From Ignavibacteria bacterium (GTDB taxonomy: Bacteria; Bacteroidota; Ignavibacteria; Ignavibacteriales; SURF-24), in NCBI GenBank assembly GCA_025612245.1, contig JAAXKQ010000001.1, forward strand, positions 372,001-436,000: 64,000 bases of DNA, written 5' to 3'. The notes under the pieces are model-generated. The model did not search any database, had not been told where the DNA came from, and worked only from the letters and a program-made list of their open reading frames with translations. Shown here in pieces: positions 1-7,186 of this stretch. A program made the translations under genes and the position numbers. The stretch's first letter is position 1. Each line of letters starts with the position of its first letter.

Positions 1-323
1 TTCCAGATCAGGTCCAGGCGCTGTGAATTCTGGAAAAGCCCGTAAGTGGCGCGCATTTCGTCATCCCTCCCCCAGGTCACATCAAAGCCCTTGTCATAAT
101 CCCTGTATGTAAAAGTAAAATCGGGACTTAAGAGCTGTCCGTAGATTGTGGTATCCTTCATGGTGTAAGCATACTGCATATTCTGGAAGACGCCTTCGAC
201 TTTCGACTGGTCCATAATCAGAGAGGTTCCTGAATTCAGGTTTTCATCCAGAGCCGGGGCAAACGGATTGACGCATCCCTTAAGTCCAAGCAGGAGCAGG
301 CAATATGTAAGAATCCTCTTAAT
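1..323 (-). CDS. Lipoprotein, NTF2-like (partial, C-terminus outside window)
   Basis: The reading frame stays open from about 323 down to the window edge. It begins with a lipoprotein signal: two basic residues, a Leu-rich stretch and the lipobox LKGC at about residues 14-17. The next 90 residues resemble the neighbouring lipoprotein upstream (helix, FxFTY-type strand, then a D/E-rich helix), so the two are probably paralogues with an NTF2/SnoaL-like cone fold; that fold is inference. No ATG, GTG or TTG is available: an in-frame stop lies directly before an ATT codon at 323-321. That ATT sits 4 bases after GGAAGG and overlaps the stop of the upstream gene by one base. ATT is therefore the most likely start, with translation coupled to the upstream gene. 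An upstream frameshift is the alternative. Confidence 0.6.
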   Translation of the reverse strand, partial: MKRILTYCLLLLGLKGCVNPFAPALDENLNSGTSLIMDQSKVEGVFQNMQYAYTMKDTTIYGQLLSPDFTFTYRDYDKGFDVTWGRDDEMRATYGLFQNSQRLDLIW

Positions 324-876
324 TTAGCCTTCCTTTCAGTTCGCTCCAGCTGGGATACTTTTCATCCTTAATATCCATCCAGTAGCTTATGACCCACTGG
401 AGCCTGTTGTCTCTGATCAAAGTAAAATGCAGGTTGCCCTGATAATATTTCGGCTTCTGATCGTCCTGAAAAGGCACTGATATTGCATATCCGGCAGAAT
501 AAGAAGCACTGTCACCCTGAGGGTTTAATTCCGGGTTAGAAAAGCTCAGTGTAATTATTGCATTTTGAGGTACGGAGTTTATGAGGTTATTAAAAAACTG
601 CGCTTCGTCCTGCCTTGTCCAGCTTTGAAGAAAAGAATACTTTGATACTGATCCGGCAGAAGGAGAAAATGTAAAGACATCCTCGGAAAAGCAGGCCATG
701 TAGTTATCGTTTAATTTATCCTTAAAAGAATTCTGCAAGTTCTGAATAAGTATTTCCGGAGTAGTTGCGGGCTGGTAATTCCCCCTTTGCGTATTCGGAT
801 CCTCAGAATCCCTGGTTCTGAAGATATCGCAGGAAGAAAGACTAAAAAGGAGCAGTATGAAAAAATATTTTTTCAT
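319..876 (-). CDS. Lipoprotein of unknown function, NTF2-like
   Basis: This 185-residue protein carries a lipoprotein signal peptide with lipobox LSSC (Cys at about 16), so it should be lipidated and anchored on the periplasmic side of a membrane. The mature part has alternating helices and strands and ends with a W-x2-SYW segment followed by WSELKGRLN, which is compatible with a small NTF2-like fold. It is followed by a similar lipoprotein gene whose start overlaps this stop by one base, so the two are translationally coupled. No Shine-Dalgarno sequence is obvious before the ATG. No catalytic motif is visible and the function is unknown. Confidence 0.75.
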   Translation of the reverse strand: MKKYFFILLLFSLSSCDIFRTRDSEDPNTQRGNYQPATTPEILIQNLQNSFKDKLNDNYMACFSEDVFTFSPSAGSVSKYSFLQSWTRQDEAQFFNNLINSVPQNAIITLSFSNPELNPQGDSASYSAGYAISVPFQDDQKPKYYQGNLHFTLIRDNRLQWVISYWMDIKDEKYPSWSELKGRLN

Positions 877-923
877 GAAAATTTAATTTTTCATTTGCAT
901 TTGGATTTCGTGTGCAATTTATT

Positions 924-1658
924 TCACTTTCCGGCAATGATTATCAGCCTTTGTGATTTTTCTTTTGAAAACGCCCCTCCGGCATAGTCGCCGAAAGTTT
1001 TAACCGCCTTAAGTCCGGCATTTTCCAGGGCACAGACAATTTCATCTTCGGCATAAAGGCATACGGACTCTGTGTAAGTTTTTTCTCCCGAAGAATTTAT
1101 GAGCCTGATTTCCTTGACTACCCTGTTTTTTATAATTGCGCGCTTCTGAATGACCGTCCTGCCGTTTGCACTGTCTGTGGTCTCGGCTACAAGATTCTTC
1201 TTAAGGAAGAAGATGTTAAAGTAGTCAAAGACAAAAAAACCTTTTTCACAGAGCAGCTCATTGGCATCATTAAAAAGAGCAAAATTCTCTTCATCGCTCT
1301 CAAAATAACCAAAGCTCGTAAAGAGATTAATTATGAGATCGAACTGTTTCTTTAATGCCGGGTGCCTGACGTCTGCATTAAAGAAATCGATATCGAGCTG
1401 AAGCTCCCGGCTTTTCCTTTTTGCAACCTGCAGAAGGTTGCGGCTCAAATCGAAGGCGGTTACCTTGTAACCGGCCGAAGAAAAAAGGACTGAATGTCTG
1501 CCTGCACCACAGGCAATATCCAGGACACTGCCACCCGGCCTTATGGAAACGTTGCCAAGAATGAGCTTAAAAAGTCTGCGGGCATCTTCGTCGTTCCGGT
1601 GTTTATAGACTTCGAGATATTCGCTGGAATCAAACCAGTCCTTAAACCATTCTGCCAT
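924..1658 (-). CDS. Class I SAM-dependent methyltransferase
   Basis: The 244-residue product has a Rossmann-type SAM-binding core. Motif I is VLDIACGAGRHS at about residues 44-55, followed by the acidic end of strand 2 (VTAFDLS, about 69-75) and an aromatic-rich motif IV region (DLIINLFTSFGYF). This matches the generic Methyltransf_25/UbiE-like family that acts on small molecules; the substrate cannot be read from the sequence. It ends with a short strand and KSQRLIIIAGK. The gene starts 2 bases after recR ends, so it is probably co-transcribed with ybaB and recR, although no functional link is obvious. Confidence 0.8.
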   Translation of the reverse strand: MAEWFKDWFDSSEYLEVYKHRNDEDARRLFKLILGNVSIRPGGSVLDIACGAGRHSVLFSSAGYKVTAFDLSRNLLQVAKRKSRELQLDIDFFNADVRHPALKKQFDLIINLFTSFGYFESDEENFALFNDANELLCEKGFFVFDYFNIFFLKKNLVAETTDSANGRTVIQKRAIIKNRVVKEIRLINSSGEKTYTESVCLYAEDEIVCALENAGLKAVKTFGDYAGGAFSKEKSQRLIIIAGK

Positions 1659-1660
1659 AA

Positions 1661-2257
1661 TCAGATTGCGTTTCTCGAGATTACAGCCCTGCCGATTGTA
1701 GCTTCGTCGGTAAACTCCAGGTCGCCTCCGACCGGGATTCCGCGGGCAATCCGGGAAACCTTTACTCCCAAGGGTTTAATGAGTCTGGCAAGGTACAAAG
1801 AAGTCGTTTCTCCTTCCGTGTCGGGGTTAAGGGCCAGAATTACCTCTTTTGTCTCCCCTGTGTCGAGCCTTTTTACGAGCTCTTTAATCTTAAGAGACTC
1901 TGCGCTCGTACCGCTCAAGGGTGAAAGCACGCCTCCTAAGACGTGATAAAGACCATTATACTCGTTTGTTTTTTCAATAGCTATAACGTCACTTGCTTCC
2001 TCGACCACACAAATAATGCCATGATCCCTTTTGGGATTACGGCATACGTCACATAATTCCTCTACCGACAGGTTAAAGCAGGATCTGCAGAAGCGGATCT
2101 TGCTTTTCAGGTCGCCCAGAGCCCTGGTAAGGTTTTCCACTTCGCTTTTATCGCTTTTAAGCAGGTACATGGCAAGCCTCTGAGCCGTTTTTTTACCTAT
2201 CGTCGGCAGCTTACTTAATTCATCTATTGCTATTTGTAAAGGTTCAGCTATCTGCAC
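1661..2257 (-). CDS. recR: Recombination mediator RecR
   Basis: RecR works with RecO (and RecF) to load RecA on SSB-coated single-stranded DNA during gap repair. The 198-residue protein has the family's usual length and order: an N-terminal helix-hairpin-helix (LSKLPTIGKKTAQRLA, about 14-29), a four-cysteine zinc finger (FCRSC...LCDVC, about 56-72) and a Toprim domain starting at ICVVEE with the acidic NPDTEGETT segment at about 144-152. The C-terminal RIARGIPVGGDLEFTDEATI motif is diagnostic. It lies 2 bases downstream of ybaB, the classic ybaB-recR arrangement. dnaX, often upstream of this pair, is not adjacent here. Confidence 0.97.
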   Translation of the reverse strand: MQIAEPLQIAIDELSKLPTIGKKTAQRLAMYLLKSDKSEVENLTRALGDLKSKIRFCRSCFNLSVEELCDVCRNPKRDHGIICVVEEASDVIAIEKTNEYNGLYHVLGGVLSPLSGTSAESLKIKELVKRLDTGETKEVILALNPDTEGETTSLYLARLIKPLGVKVSRIARGIPVGGDLEFTDEATIGRAVISRNAI

Positions 2258-2259
2258 AA

Positions 2260-2586
2260 TTAAAATCCTGGTATATTCATGCCCGGAGGCAGCATGCCTC
2301 TTGTAACTTTGGCCATTTCATCCTCGGCCATTTTGCCGGCTGACTCCAGAGCTTTGTTTACGGCAGCCACAACAAGATCTTCTAACATCTCTTTATCGCC
2401 GCCTGAAATAACTTCATTATCTATCTGGACTGAAATAAGTTCTTTTTTCCCGTTAACCGTAGCTTTTACCATCCCGCCACCTGACTCCTCAGTTACGGTT
2501 TTGTTGCCAAGTTCATTTTGAACGCGTTCCATTTCGGCCTGCATCTTCTGCACCTGTTTAAGCATGCCTTGCATTCCGCCCTTCAT
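2260..2586 (-). CDS. ybaB: Nucleoid-associated protein, YbaB/EbfC family
   Basis: This small DNA-binding protein (108 residues) is predicted to form a dimer with tweezer-like helices that bind DNA. The N-terminal amphipathic helix is Met- and Gln-rich (MLKQVQKMQAEMERVQNEL), followed by the conserved GGGMVKATVNGKKEL strand region and a C-terminal helix. The tail MLPPGMNIPGF, rich in Pro and Gly, is typical of the family. It is the first gene of a tight ybaB-recR-methyltransferase unit, and the 2-base gaps suggest translational coupling. Confidence 0.95.
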   Translation of the reverse strand: MKGGMQGMLKQVQKMQAEMERVQNELGNKTVTEESGGGMVKATVNGKKELISVQIDNEVISGGDKEMLEDLVVAAVNKALESAGKMAEDEMAKVTRGMLPPGMNIPGF

Positions 2587-2928
2587 TTTGCCTCCTGAAT
2601 CTAAAGATAAATTGTACTTCCGGCCCTGGCTAAAGGCTCGATTTTTAAGTGTAAAATTTACAAAAAAAACAGAAAAAACACTAAACAGAAATTAGTATCT
2701 TTCCCATTTAAACGGCTTAAAATCCGAAAGGTTCCCCTTTTAAGGAAATAATACGCGCCTTTTCGAAGGCCTCGTCTCCACTAAGGCAAAAGACTGGCAC
2801 TGAAAGCTCTCCCTTTACATAGAAAAGCATCTGTGAGTTGAAAGAAAGAGAGAGACAGCCTTACACACCAGGCTCACAAATACAGAGCCGCATTTCACCT
2901 GGAACGAACTTCTCTACCTCCGAAAGGA
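2587..2928. other. Intergenic region downstream of the antitoxin, no convincing gene
   Basis: This 342-base stretch lies where the toxin partner of the antitoxin at 2929-3150 would be expected. On the minus strand a 37-codon ATG frame (2830-2717) ends in KGEPFGF, but it has no ribosome binding site or recognisable family. An imperfect long-loop inverted repeat pairs CTCTCCCTTT (2807-2816) with AAAGAGAGAG (2845-2854). The 13-mer AAGAAAGAGAGAG at 2842-2854 also occurs in the terminator at 8716-8728. No RelE, YafQ or other toxin fold could be read in any frame. Confidence 0.5.
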
Positions 2929-3150
2929 CTATCTTCCCCCGCGTTTGCCTTTCTTCTTTTGTGCAGAAGCCGCCGTAGCAGTCTTTGTTTGCAGCTTTAC
3001 CTCGAAAGGCAATCCCTTGGTGAGTTTCACCTGGCTATAGAGCATACTGATCACCTCTGTAGTAGAAACCCCCAGTTTCTTAAAGATGTTCTCGACTTCG
3101 GACTTTAATTCCGGTTCAATTCTTGCTCTAATTGTTGCTGTTTTAGCCAT
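2929..3150 (-). CDS. Antitoxin of RelB/DinJ family, toxin partner not found
   Basis: The first 55 residues match the RelB/DinJ ribbon-helix-helix antitoxin pattern: a basic beta strand (KTATIRARI), then EPELKSEVENIFKKLGVSTTE and a second helix ending KGLPFEV. Such proteins bind operator DNA as dimers and neutralise a RelE/YafQ-type mRNA interferase through their C-terminus. Here the C-terminal tail is Lys/Gly/Arg-rich (KKKGKRGGR) rather than the usual toxin-binding tail, and no toxin follows. The frame is open to 3393, but the ATG at 3150 is preceded by AAAGGGGTG and starts the conserved MAKTATIRARIEP sequence, so the shorter 73-residue form is chosen. It may regulate transcription on its own or be a relic. 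Confidence 0.8.
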   Translation of the reverse strand: MAKTATIRARIEPELKSEVENIFKKLGVSTTEVISMLYSQVKLTKGLPFEVKLQTKTATAASAQKKKGKRGGR

Positions 3151-3174
3151 TGGACACCCCTTTTTATTAATGAT

Positions 3175-3203
3175 AATGTAGCCCGCTTTAGCAGCAAAGT
3201 CAA
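3175..3203 (-). promoter_or_regulatory. Promoter for the RelB-like gene
   Basis: Read on the minus strand, TTGACT (3203-3198), a 17-base spacer and TACATT (3180-3175) lie 25 bases before the ATG. They fit both the sigma-70 pattern and TTG-N20-TA. Divergent transcription of purC starts about 100 bases away. Confidence 0.55.
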
Positions 3204-3275
3204 GGTTAGCCGGAAGGTACGGCAAAAAATGAGGAATTTGTGAGCTTTTCGCATAATAGAGCAAAAAGTTGGTAT

Positions 3276-3306
3276 TTGACTTTGAACGCCTATTTCTATA
3301 ATTTCG
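3276..3306 (+). promoter_or_regulatory. Promoter for the purC-psd-pssA unit
   Basis: TTGACT at 3276-3281 is followed after 15 bases by TATAAT (3297-3302). In the Bacteroidota style the same site reads TTG-N20-TAATTTCG (3299-3306), one mismatch from TAnnTTTG. It lies about 30 bases before the proposed TTG start of purC, so the longer frame starting at 3240 would begin upstream of the promoter. Confidence 0.55.
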
Positions 3307-3335
3307 GGGCGTTAAACAATTTTTGTAATCAGGTC

Positions 3336-4031
3336 TTGAAATACAGTAAAAATATTGTTCAGGAAAAAAGCGGGAAGACTGTCTATCAGGCAAAAGAGGA
3401 CGGTTCGATACTGGTCGAATATAAGGATTCAGTAAGCCTCAACAGCCGTACCGAAGCTAAGATAAAGGATTTAGGTGAAAAGCATCTGGCAATTAATTCC
3501 TTTTTTCTCGATTACCTGAACGCTTATAATGTTCCGACGGGATATAAAAAGGTTGAGGAGAGTACGCTGGTGCTGCAGAAGAACAGCATCTATCCCTTTT
3601 CCATTACAATTTCAAACATTATCGACAAGCGCACGAGTAAGATCTTCGAAAAGCCGGAGGGAACATATCTGGTTCTACCGGTATTTGAATTCAGGTACGG
3701 TATTGCAAGAGATAACCTCATAGCCGAAAGCCACTTGATTTCGCTCGATATTCTTCCTATTGAGGAACTGAAAGTAATCAAAAGGATCTGTACAAAAGTC
3801 AATGCTGTCCTTAAGTCTTACTTTGAAAGGAGAAACTCGTTTTTAGCCGAAGTAACCTGTTATTTTGGCAAGGATGAGGATAAGATATTTATTGTGGATG
3901 ATTTCACACCAGTTAGCCTGAAAGTCCTGCCTCTGGATCCGGGCCTGAAGAATATAAATTCCTATAAGATAAAGACACCGGCAGATTACAAGGATTATGT
4001 TGAATTTATTTTAAGCTTAACAAAAAATTAG
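3336..4031 (+). CDS. purC: Divergent SAICAR synthetase-like protein (PurC)
   Basis: PurC joins aspartate to CAIR in purine synthesis, using ATP. This 231-residue protein follows the family layout: an N-terminal lobe with VYQAKEDGSILVEYKDSVSL (ATP lobe, about 14-33), KIKDLGEKHLAINSFFLDYL, the IPTG-like NVPTGYKK segment, ISNIIDKRTSKIF where PurC has VVRNVAAGS, PVFEFRYG, LISLDILPIEEL, and the metal-binding EVTCYFGKDEDKIFIVDDFTP near the end. It is clearly related, but the RN-AAGS active-site stretch is poorly conserved, so activity is less certain than the fold. The frame extends upstream to 3240, but a promoter lies inside that extension. The TTG at 3336 with AGG four bases before it gives the normal family length. 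purS and purQ nearby support a purine role. Confidence 0.75.
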   Translation: MKYSKNIVQEKSGKTVYQAKEDGSILVEYKDSVSLNSRTEAKIKDLGEKHLAINSFFLDYLNAYNVPTGYKKVEESTLVLQKNSIYPFSITISNIIDKRTSKIFEKPEGTYLVLPVFEFRYGIARDNLIAESHLISLDILPIEELKVIKRICTKVNAVLKSYFERRNSFLAEVTCYFGKDEDKIFIVDDFTPVSLKVLPLDPGLKNINSYKIKTPADYKDYVEFILSLTKN

Positions 4032-4035
4032 CACT

Positions 4036-4683
4036 ATGACAAAATACGGTTATTCCACAATCGGTGTCGTTTCAATTATCGTGTTCATACTGGCCGGGGC
4101 AGGAATTTTAATCAACAACAATTTCTTTAAGATTTTTCTTATTGCAGCAGGCGCTTTGCTGCTTATATTTACGTTGTATTTTTTCAGGGACCCGGAGCGA
4201 GTCTCTCCCCTGAAGGATAACGTGGTACTTTCGCCTGCCGACGGAAAGGTACTGCTTGTAAAAGAAGTTTATGACGATAAGTACATAAAAGCAAAAGCAT
4301 GGCAGATTTCTATCTTCATGTCCCCTTTAAATGTGCACGTGAACCGCATCCCGATTGACGGCAGGCTGGAGTATTTGAGGTACATACACGGAGAATATCT
4401 CGTTGCGAGCCACGACAAGGCTTCAGAGAAAAACGAAAGGGCTGAGTTCGGAATCAGCTCCAGGTTCGGGAAGGTATTTTTCACCCAGGTAGCCGGATAT
4501 GTTGCACGCAGGATTGTCTATGAGATAAAGCCTGGCGACGAGGTTAAAATGGGAGAAAGATTTGGAATGATCCGTTTCGGCAGCCGGGTCGATGTTGTGG
4601 TTCCCATGGAATGGCGTGTAAAAGTCAGCAAAGGCGATAATGTTACTGCCGGTGAAACAATTTTATTTGAGTATCAAAAATAA
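4036..4683 (+). CDS. psd: Phosphatidylserine decarboxylase (short, soluble-core type)
   Basis: The enzyme decarboxylates phosphatidylserine to phosphatidylethanolamine using a pyruvoyl group made by self-cleavage. Two N-terminal membrane segments (about 8-25 and 31-50) are followed by FFRDPER, LSPADGKV, the metal/substrate His segment FMSPLNVHVNR and the cleavage motif RFGS with Ser183 as the predicted pyruvoyl precursor. The length (215 residues) fits the short PSD-A/archaeal-type branch rather than the longer E. coli form. It starts 4 bases after purC and overlaps pssA by one base (TAATG), so substrate supply and decarboxylation are coupled. Confidence 0.94.
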   Translation: MTKYGYSTIGVVSIIVFILAGAGILINNNFFKIFLIAAGALLLIFTLYFFRDPERVSPLKDNVVLSPADGKVLLVKEVYDDKYIKAKAWQISIFMSPLNVHVNRIPIDGRLEYLRYIHGEYLVASHDKASEKNERAEFGISSRFGKVFFTQVAGYVARRIVYEIKPGDEVKMGERFGMIRFGSRVDVVVPMEWRVKVSKGDNVTAGETILFEYQK

Positions 4684-5441
4684 TGAGAAATATCAGAATA
4701 ACGCGCTCTGTAATCCCTAACCTGTTTACTTCGCTGAACATGTTCAGCGGTTTTGTATCGGTTATTTATTCCAGCGAGCAGGATTACATAAAAGCGGCAA
4801 TGTTTATAATTATCGGAGCCGTTTTCGACGCCCTTGACGGTATAATGGCCCGCCTTACGCGCTCGAGCAGTGAGTTTGGAGTTGAGCTCGATTCTCTTTC
4901 AGACCTGGTCAGCTTCGGCGTTGCTCCTGCATTTTTAATTTATCATTCCTATCTAAACCAGTTCGGCGCCTGGGGAATCGTCATCAGCTCACTTTTAATG
5001 GTTTTCGGCGGACTCCGCCTGGCACGCTTTAATGTACAGCTGGTAGGATTCGATAAATCCTATTTTACGGGGCTGCCCATCCCCTCTTCAGCCATTACAC
5101 TGGCTGCTTTCGTGCTGGTTTATTTTAACGGCAATTCATTCGATGAGCCTTTTAATAGTTACATCATTCCGCTGGTCATTATGCTTTCACTTCTAATGGT
5201 AAGCAAGATCAGGTATGAAACGCTGCCGAAATTCTCAAAAAAAGGAATTAAGGAAAGGCCATATTCATTTGCCTTTGTGGTGCTTGCTCTTGTTATAATT
5301 ATTGCCACACAGGGCAAAGCACTTTTCTACGTATTTATTTTGATGATTCTTATTGGTATTTTCAGGTATGGCTTTTCATTGGCCTTTAAGACCGGAAAAG
5401 GCAGAAAGGTGAGCACCGGAGAAGCATCCGGCAAAAAATAA
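4683..5441 (+). CDS. pssA: CDP-diacylglycerol-serine O-phosphatidyltransferase
   Basis: This integral membrane enzyme makes phosphatidylserine from CDP-diacylglycerol and serine, the substrate of the preceding psd product. The CDP-alcohol phosphatidyltransferase signature D-x2-DG-x2-AR-x8-G-x3-D-x3-D is complete (DALDGIMARL...GVELDSLSD, about 47-72). About seven or eight hydrophobic helices are visible and the C-terminus is basic and polar. At 252 residues it matches the Bacillus/Bacteroidota type II PssA. The start codon overlaps the stop of psd. Confidence 0.95.
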   Translation: MRNIRITRSVIPNLFTSLNMFSGFVSVIYSSEQDYIKAAMFIIIGAVFDALDGIMARLTRSSSEFGVELDSLSDLVSFGVAPAFLIYHSYLNQFGAWGIVISSLLMVFGGLRLARFNVQLVGFDKSYFTGLPIPSSAITLAAFVLVYFNGNSFDEPFNSYIIPLVIMLSLLMVSKIRYETLPKFSKKGIKERPYSFAFVVLALVIIIATQGKALFYVFILMILIGIFRYGFSLAFKTGKGRKVSTGEASGKK

Positions 5442-5532
5442 CTTTTGTCATTTTACTCAAATCCAGTAAAGCTGCCAGTTGGGCTTTTTCTAAAGCTCGC
5501 CGGCAGAAAGTATAATAAATTGAGGAAACAAA

Positions 5533-5784
5533 TTGTATAAAGCTACTGTTATAGTAAAAAGAAGGCCTTCAATCGTGGACCCGCAGGGAAAAGCCGTGGA
5601 ACAGGGGGCTAAAATGCTCGGCTTCAACAACATTGAGCAGACACGCATAGGAAAATATATTGAATTTTATGTTAACGTGGATGACAGGCAGGCAGCCGAG
5701 AAAGAAATAAATGAATACTCGAGCAAGCTGCTTTCAAATCCCATCATGGAAGATTTTGAGTTTACTTTAGAAGAGGTGAAATGA
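5533..5784 (+). CDS. purS: Phosphoribosylformylglycinamidine synthase subunit PurS
   Basis: PurS is the small structural subunit that bridges PurL and PurQ in the three-part FGAM synthase of purine synthesis. The 83-residue protein has the family pattern: [30 protein letters not shown], the conserved RIGKYIEF strand and a final acidic tail. The start is TTG, preceded by GAGGAAAC. Its stop overlaps purQ by 4 bases. purL is not in the window. Confidence 0.95.
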   Translation: MYKATVIVKRRPSIVDPQGKAVEQGAKMLGFNNIEQTRIGKYIEFYVNVDDRQAAEKEINEYSSKLLSNPIMEDFEFTLEEVK

Positions 5785-6482
5785 AACCGAAATTTGGTGT
5801 AGTGGTATTCCCGGGTTCAAATTGTGATCATGACGCGTATTACGCCCTGAAGAAAAAGCTCGGCTATGAGGTCACCTTTCTGTGGCATAAAGACACAGAT
5901 CTGGAGAGCTGTGATGCCATTATCCTGCCTGGAGGCTTTTCTTACGGAGATTATCTAAGAACCGGCGCTATTGCCCGCTTTTCCCCGATTATGGAAAAAG
6001 TAATCTCTTTTGCGCACAACGGCGGCATTGTAATGGGCATCTGCAACGGATTCCAGATACTGCTCGAGGCCGGTCTCCTGCCGGGAGTAATGGTAAAGAA
6101 TAATTCACTGAAATTTGTCTGTAAAGATGTATATCTTAAGGTTGAAAACCGGGAGACGATTTTCACGGGCTTTCAAAATGAAAAACAGGTCTTAAAGATT
6201 CCGGTGGCTCATGGCGAGGGTAACTATTTTGCCGATAAAGAAACCTTAAAGGAGCTGCAGCAAAATAATCAGGTCGTTTTCAGGTATTCTTCAGCCGAAG
6301 GCGTGGTTTCGGAAGAAAATAACCCTAACGGATCGCAGATGAATATAGCCGGAATTATCAATAAGCGCGGCAATGTACTTGGCATGATGCCTCATCCTGA
6401 AAGAGCCTGCGACCCCCTGCTTGGGAAAACCGACGGGACTTTGTTGTTTCAGTCTGTAGCTGAACACATGGTAAATGTTTAG
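5781..6482 (+). CDS. purQ: Phosphoribosylformylglycinamidine synthase subunit PurQ (glutaminase)
   Basis: PurQ hydrolyses glutamine and delivers ammonia to PurL. It has a class I glutamine amidotransferase fold with the nucleophile in GICNGFQ (Cys88) and the His/Glu pair in MMPHPERA near the C-terminus. The N-terminus [13 protein letters not shown] is typical of PurQ. At 233 residues it has the usual length for the three-subunit enzyme. It forms an overlapping pair with purS. Confidence 0.97.
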   Translation: MKPKFGVVVFPGSNCDHDAYYALKKKLGYEVTFLWHKDTDLESCDAIILPGGFSYGDYLRTGAIARFSPIMEKVISFAHNGGIVMGICNGFQILLEAGLLPGVMVKNNSLKFVCKDVYLKVENRETIFTGFQNEKQVLKIPVAHGEGNYFADKETLKELQQNNQVVFRYSSAEGVVSEENNPNGSQMNIAGIINKRGNVLGMMPHPERACDPLLGKTDGTLLFQSVAEHMVNV

Positions 6483-6518
6483 CTTAAGAAAACCAAATGC
6501 TGCAATAATGCGGTGATT

Positions 6519-6530
6519 TTATCCGGATAA
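6519..6530. repeat. Perfect 12-base palindrome TTATCCGGATAA before tatA
   Basis: The palindrome lies about 55 bases before the first tatA start. Its core ATCCGGAT recurs at 12929-12936, just before a lipoprotein gene, and at 14221-14228. It could be an operator, but three copies of an 8-mer is weak evidence. Confidence 0.3.
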
Positions 6531-6586
6531 TTCGGAGATTGCAGTTTTAGATTAAAAATAATAAAAAGATAAGGACTAATGAGATC

Positions 6587-6868
6587 ATGTTTGGCAATCT
6601 TGGCGCTGGTGAAATCATAATTATAGTACTGGTTATCCTGATATTCTTCGGACCAAAGAAAATTCCCGAAATTGCACAGGGTATCGGAAAAGGGATGAGG
6701 GAATTTAAGAAGGCGATGCGTGACGTGGAAGATGGGTTGAAAAACAACGATTCCCAGTCTACTGCAGCAACACCGCAAAAGACACTGGAACCGAAGTCTG
6801 AAGGCGTAAAAATCCCGGAGGTCATGCAGCAGCAGACAAAAGCTCCGGAAGAAAATAAACAGATATAA
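6587..6868 (+). CDS. tatA: Twin-arginine translocase subunit TatA (copy 1)
   Basis: TatA forms the protein-conducting element of the Tat pathway, which exports folded proteins. The 93-residue product has a short N-terminal membrane helix (about 8-22), the FGPKK hinge, an amphipathic helix (IPEIAQGIGKGMREFKKAMRDV) and a polar C-terminal tail of about 45 residues. The first 45 residues are nearly identical to the second copy 114 bases downstream, which indicates duplication. No tatC lies nearby, so the partner must be elsewhere. Confidence 0.93.
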   Translation: MFGNLGAGEIIIIVLVILIFFGPKKIPEIAQGIGKGMREFKKAMRDVEDGLKNNDSQSTAATPQKTLEPKSEGVKIPEVMQQQTKAPEENKQI

Positions 6869-6982
6869 ACATTAAATAATTTTTTAGAATCAAGCAGACT
6901 TATTTGAAAACTGGGGTATACTGCGGATTAAATTCAAATCTGCTACGTATTTCCAAACACACAAACAAAGCGAGGCAAAAAG

Positions 6983-7174
6983 ATGTTTGGCAATTTAGGA
7001 ACCGGTGAAATAATAATCATTGTCCTTGTCATACTGATATTCTTTGGGGCAAAGAAAATTCCCGAACTGGCACAGGGTGTCGGTAAAGGGATGAAGGAAT
7101 TCAAGAAAGCACTGAAGGATAACGACGAGGATAATAAAAGTACCTCAGAGACAAAAGAAGAGAAAAAATCCTGA
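6983..7174 (+). CDS. tatA: Twin-arginine translocase subunit TatA (copy 2)
   Basis: This 63-residue TatA paralogue shares MFGNLGxGEIIIIVLVILIF with copy 1 but has FGAKK in place of FGPKK at the hinge and a shorter Asp/Lys/Ser tail. The RBS is GAGGCAAAAAG before the ATG. One copy could act as TatA and the other as TatB or TatE, but the sequence does not separate these. It sits 12 bases before gatA. Confidence 0.92.
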   Translation: MFGNLGTGEIIIIVLVILIFFGAKKIPELAQGVGKGMKEFKKALKDNDEDNKSTSETKEEKKS

Positions 7175-7186
7175 TAATTCCATTTT

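Noticed and set aside
3240-3335. N-terminal extension of the PurC-like frame
   Set aside because: It overlaps a promoter (TTGACT to TATAAT) and the divergent gene region, adds 32 residues foreign to PurC, and has no ribosome binding site; the TTG at 3336 is preferred.
3151-3393. N-terminal extension of the antitoxin frame
   Set aside because: The conserved RelB-like sequence begins at the ATG at 3150 with AAAGGGGTG before it, and the promoter lies inside the extension.
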